From the NCBI RefSeq assembly GCF_901933205.1, contig NC_044582.1:17149820-17213819 (forward strand): a stretch of DNA of 64,000 nucleotides, read 5' to 3'. The position numbers and the translations under genes are program-made. Origin of the DNA: Camarhynchus parvulus (lineage: Eukaryota; Chordata; Aves; Passeriformes; Thraupidae). Position 1 is the stretch's first letter. Each line of letters starts with the position of its first letter. Below the pieces are notes generated by a model. The model saw only the letters and a program-made list of their open reading frames with translations. It ran no database searches and was not told where the DNA came from. Positions 62,422-64,000 of this stretch are shown here, one piece after another.

Positions 62422-62616
62422 CAAATGCAAATATATCAGCACAACACAGAATTAAGGGTCAAGGAAAATATTGTTGCTAAGAAGCTGGAGACACTGAAGA
62501 TACTCAAGACTGATGGTCCAGAACCTCTTGCATCCATACCTGTGACAAAGGAAAAAATGAATTCAGGATTAAATGAAAGCAGAAGTAGCTGCTGTGCCAC
62601 TATGACTTTTCCCTAG
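62422..62616 (+). CDS. Candidate terminal exon, coiled-coil C-terminus
   Basis: A very good acceptor (CAATTTTTTTTCCCCAG) precedes 64 open codons and a TAG stop. The protein starts QMQIYQHNTELRVKEN, continues KKLETLKILKTDGPEPL and ends ESRSSCCATMTFP. The first 30 residues look like a short coiled coil, the rest is polar. The other two frames stop early. I recognise no family. If expressed, it lies antisense between the contactin FNIII exon (63075) and the suspected contactin 3' UTR. No AATAAA is seen on the plus strand in the next few hundred bases, which weighs against a simple terminal exon. Confidence 0.33.
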   Translation, partial: QMQIYQHNTELRVKENIVAKKLETLKILKTDGPEPLASIPVTKEKMNSGLNESRSSCCATMTFP

Positions 62617-62727
62617 ATGCCAAGCAAAAATTACTGTAATTTTTTCTTACAAGCACTAGAGATCTACAAAAATACAGGAAATATTTAAAAATTACAGAGA
62701 TGCTGTGATCATGAATGGTTTTGGTGC

Positions 62728-62800
62728 TCTGGTTTAGCTGACAAGGTGGTGTTTGGGCAAAGGCTGGACTCAATGATCTTGCAGGTCTTTATCAGGCTGG
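62728..62800 (+). mobile_element. CR1 fragment
   Basis: TGGTTTAGCTGACAAGGTGG and GGCTGGACTCAATGATCTTG match the CR1 region near the 3' end; terminus missing. Confidence 0.7.
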
Positions 62801-62801
62801 A

Positions 62802-62829
62802 AAAGTAAACTCATCTGTGAGTTTACTTT
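62802..62829. repeat. Perfect 12-bp hairpin
   Basis: AAAGTAAACTCA and its exact inverse TGAGTTTACTTT flank a TCTG loop. It lies directly after the CR1 fragment. Confidence 0.97.
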
Positions 62830-63074
62830 CAAGGTAATAGTTTTTTATCAAAAAAGGAGAAGAAGTAAAAAATGTAACATTTTTAATACCAACTTAAATG
62901 GCAATTTACCAGTTCAGCAGAATGGAGTTTGCCACGCATAAGGGCATGAAGATTTTAATTGCTTTCCCTTTATTACCTTATTACCACACAACGTCTAAAC
63001 ATTAATTTTAGTTTTTTTCCCCCCACCACCAAAGGAAGCAGAGACGAGCTGGGACAAGAAGTGGCAGAACCTAC

Positions 63075-63240
63075 TGGCTAGTCTGGGGATGAGGATCTGC
63101 TGGCTGCTGCTGCCATCCCCGCCCTCGGTGGTGGCTCTGACCTCGATGAGATAATCGTCCTGCAGCTGCAGCCACAGCTCGGCCGTGGTGCTGGCCGTGG
63201 TCAGCACCTCCACCCCGCCCTGGCTGGTCCTGTACAGCAC
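63075..63240 (-). CDS. Contactin-family exon, C-terminal half of last FNIII domain
   Basis: This internal exon encodes about 55 residues beginning VLYRTSQGGVEVLTT and containing DYLIEVRATTEGGDGSSS, then ILIPRLAS. The VLYR start, the DYxIEV strand and the EGGDGxSS turn are hallmarks of the last fibronectin type III domain of contactins, GPI-anchored Ig/FNIII adhesion proteins on neurons. On the minus strand the exon follows a TTCGTTGCAG acceptor (phase 0, expected after the GYK that precedes VLYR) and ends at a GTAGGT donor after the first base of a serine codon. From memory it most resembles the CNTN3/4/5/6 group rather than CNTN1 or CNTN2, but is too diverged from CNTN4 as I recall it to name a paralogue. 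Its codons are GC-rich compared with the AT-rich surroundings, as expected for a true exon. Upstream exons lie beyond 64000. The final exon with the GPI signal should lie below 63075 but I could not place it with confidence. Confidence 0.9.
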
Positions 63241-63572
63241 CTGCAACGAACACAGCACGCCTCAGCACCGCCCTGCCCTCCTCTGCCTCCCACAAACAGG
63301 GCTTCAGCTTTTCAGAGGGATGGGATGAAGGAAAAGAGCTGATTTTTGGTTAATATTCCAGGGTGGAACTGTATTTAAGGGGAGAAGGGAATAGCAATCA
63401 ATGTTCTCTTTTGAACGTTGACTCAAAACGCTCTCAAAAACAGTTTTTGGAATGTTTTTCATTCAAAAAAAGAATGAGTTTTTCATTAATTTTCAAACAT
63501 TTTTTTCACCTTTCATTCCAGATTTAATTTCAAATGGCACCACGGATGCTAATACATCCGTATTGTATTATT

Positions 63573-63996
63573 ATAAAATGTGTATGTACATATAATGTCA
63601 CGGGCATGTCTTATGAAAAATCCTTTCCTTAGGATTTTTCCTCCTGAGAAGCTGAGAGGCCTCAGGAACAAAATGTAAACAGTGATTATCTGCTGCTGTG
63701 GAATGCAACAGGTGCATCTGTGATTGGTCTCATGTGGTTGTTTCTAATTAATGGCCAATCACAGTCCAGCTGTCTTGGACTCTGTCCGAGCCACAAACCT
63801 TTGTTATTCATTCCTTCTTTTTCTATTCTTAGCTTAGCTAGCCTTCTGATGAAATCCTTTCTTCTATTTAGTATAGTTTTAATATATCATAAAATAATAA
63901 ATCAGCCTTCTAAAACATGGAGTCAGATCCTCGTCTCTTCCCTCATCCTCGGACCCCTGTGAACACTGTCACACATATAAAATGTGTATGTACATA
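63573..63996. repeat. 19-base tandem pair split by an LTR
   Basis: ATAAAATGTGTATGTACAT occurs at 63573-63591 and again at 63977-63995, one on each side of the LTR. Confidence 0.9.
63596..63973 (+). mobile_element. Solo LTR near right edge
   Basis: Starts TGTCACGGGC, has CCAAT-type boxes (GTGATTGGTC, GGCCAATCAC), AATAAA near 63896, then GGAGTCAGATCCTCGTCTC, and ends CACTGTCACA. CATATAA stands on both sides, which includes the target duplication; its exact length is ambiguous because the target was itself repeated. No internal retroviral sequence. Confidence 0.92.
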
Positions 63997-64000
63997 ATAT

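Noticed and set aside
1..64000. tRNA, rRNA, CRISPR, bacterial operons, intact endogenous retrovirus genes
   Set aside because: None seen; LTRs are solitary and no gag, pol or env frame is present.

Overview
The window looks like nuclear DNA from a bird, most likely a songbird. The evidence is many 3' ends of CR1 LINEs on both strands (recognisable tail with GGTTGGAAGAGACC, TTGGATATTAGGAA and CAGAATCACAGAAT motifs), several avian-type solo LTRs, numerous micro- and minisatellites, and coding DNA confined to short exons with introns. No bacterial, plasmid, CRISPR, rRNA or tRNA feature is visible. The songbird assignment rests on remembered resemblance of the LTR families and cannot be checked here.

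Only one coding exon is convincing. It lies on the minus strand at 63075-63240 and encodes the second half of the last fibronectin type III domain of a contactin, a GPI-anchored neuronal cell-adhesion protein. The rest of the contactin lies beyond the right edge. Its 3' end should lie to the left; a UTR-like stretch with a minus-strand AATAAA near 60714 is a possible end.

The plus strand carries a series of exon-like open segments with good splice signals: 1-68, 21763-21867, 34813-34866, 39477-39652, 59841-59897 and 62422-62616. The last ends in a stop codon. Several have compatible phases, and joining the last two gives a coiled-coil-like stretch. I do not recognise the protein. If real, this gene converges on the contactin gene and its last exon sits antisense inside a contactin intron. 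A weaker chain of exon-like segments lies on the minus strand at 12.9-18.9 kb and looks mostly non-coding.

The rest is intergenic or intronic DNA. Left part (1-20.8 kb): CR1 fragments, a 15/16-bp minisatellite at 4.0 kb, an LTR at 11.7-12.1 kb containing an expanded AATAT-type tract. Middle (20.8-42.9 kb): two GGAT tracts, minisatellites at 23.4, 24.8, 25.7 and 38.2 kb, a TATATC tract at 26.6 kb, a second copy of the 11.7 kb LTR family at 25.1 kb, an inverted pair of related LTRs at 29.3 and 37.3 kb, and a CTAT tract at 42.8 kb. Right part (43-64 kb): long quiet stretches that may hold conserved non-coding elements (notably 45.2-45.5 kb), an LTR at 49.8 kb and a relative in opposite orientation at 63.6 kb, and a CR1 at 58.6-59.0 kb with an internal inversion. 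No complete system or operon-like unit is present; the main candidates for novelty are the unidentified plus-strand exons and the overlapping convergent arrangement.
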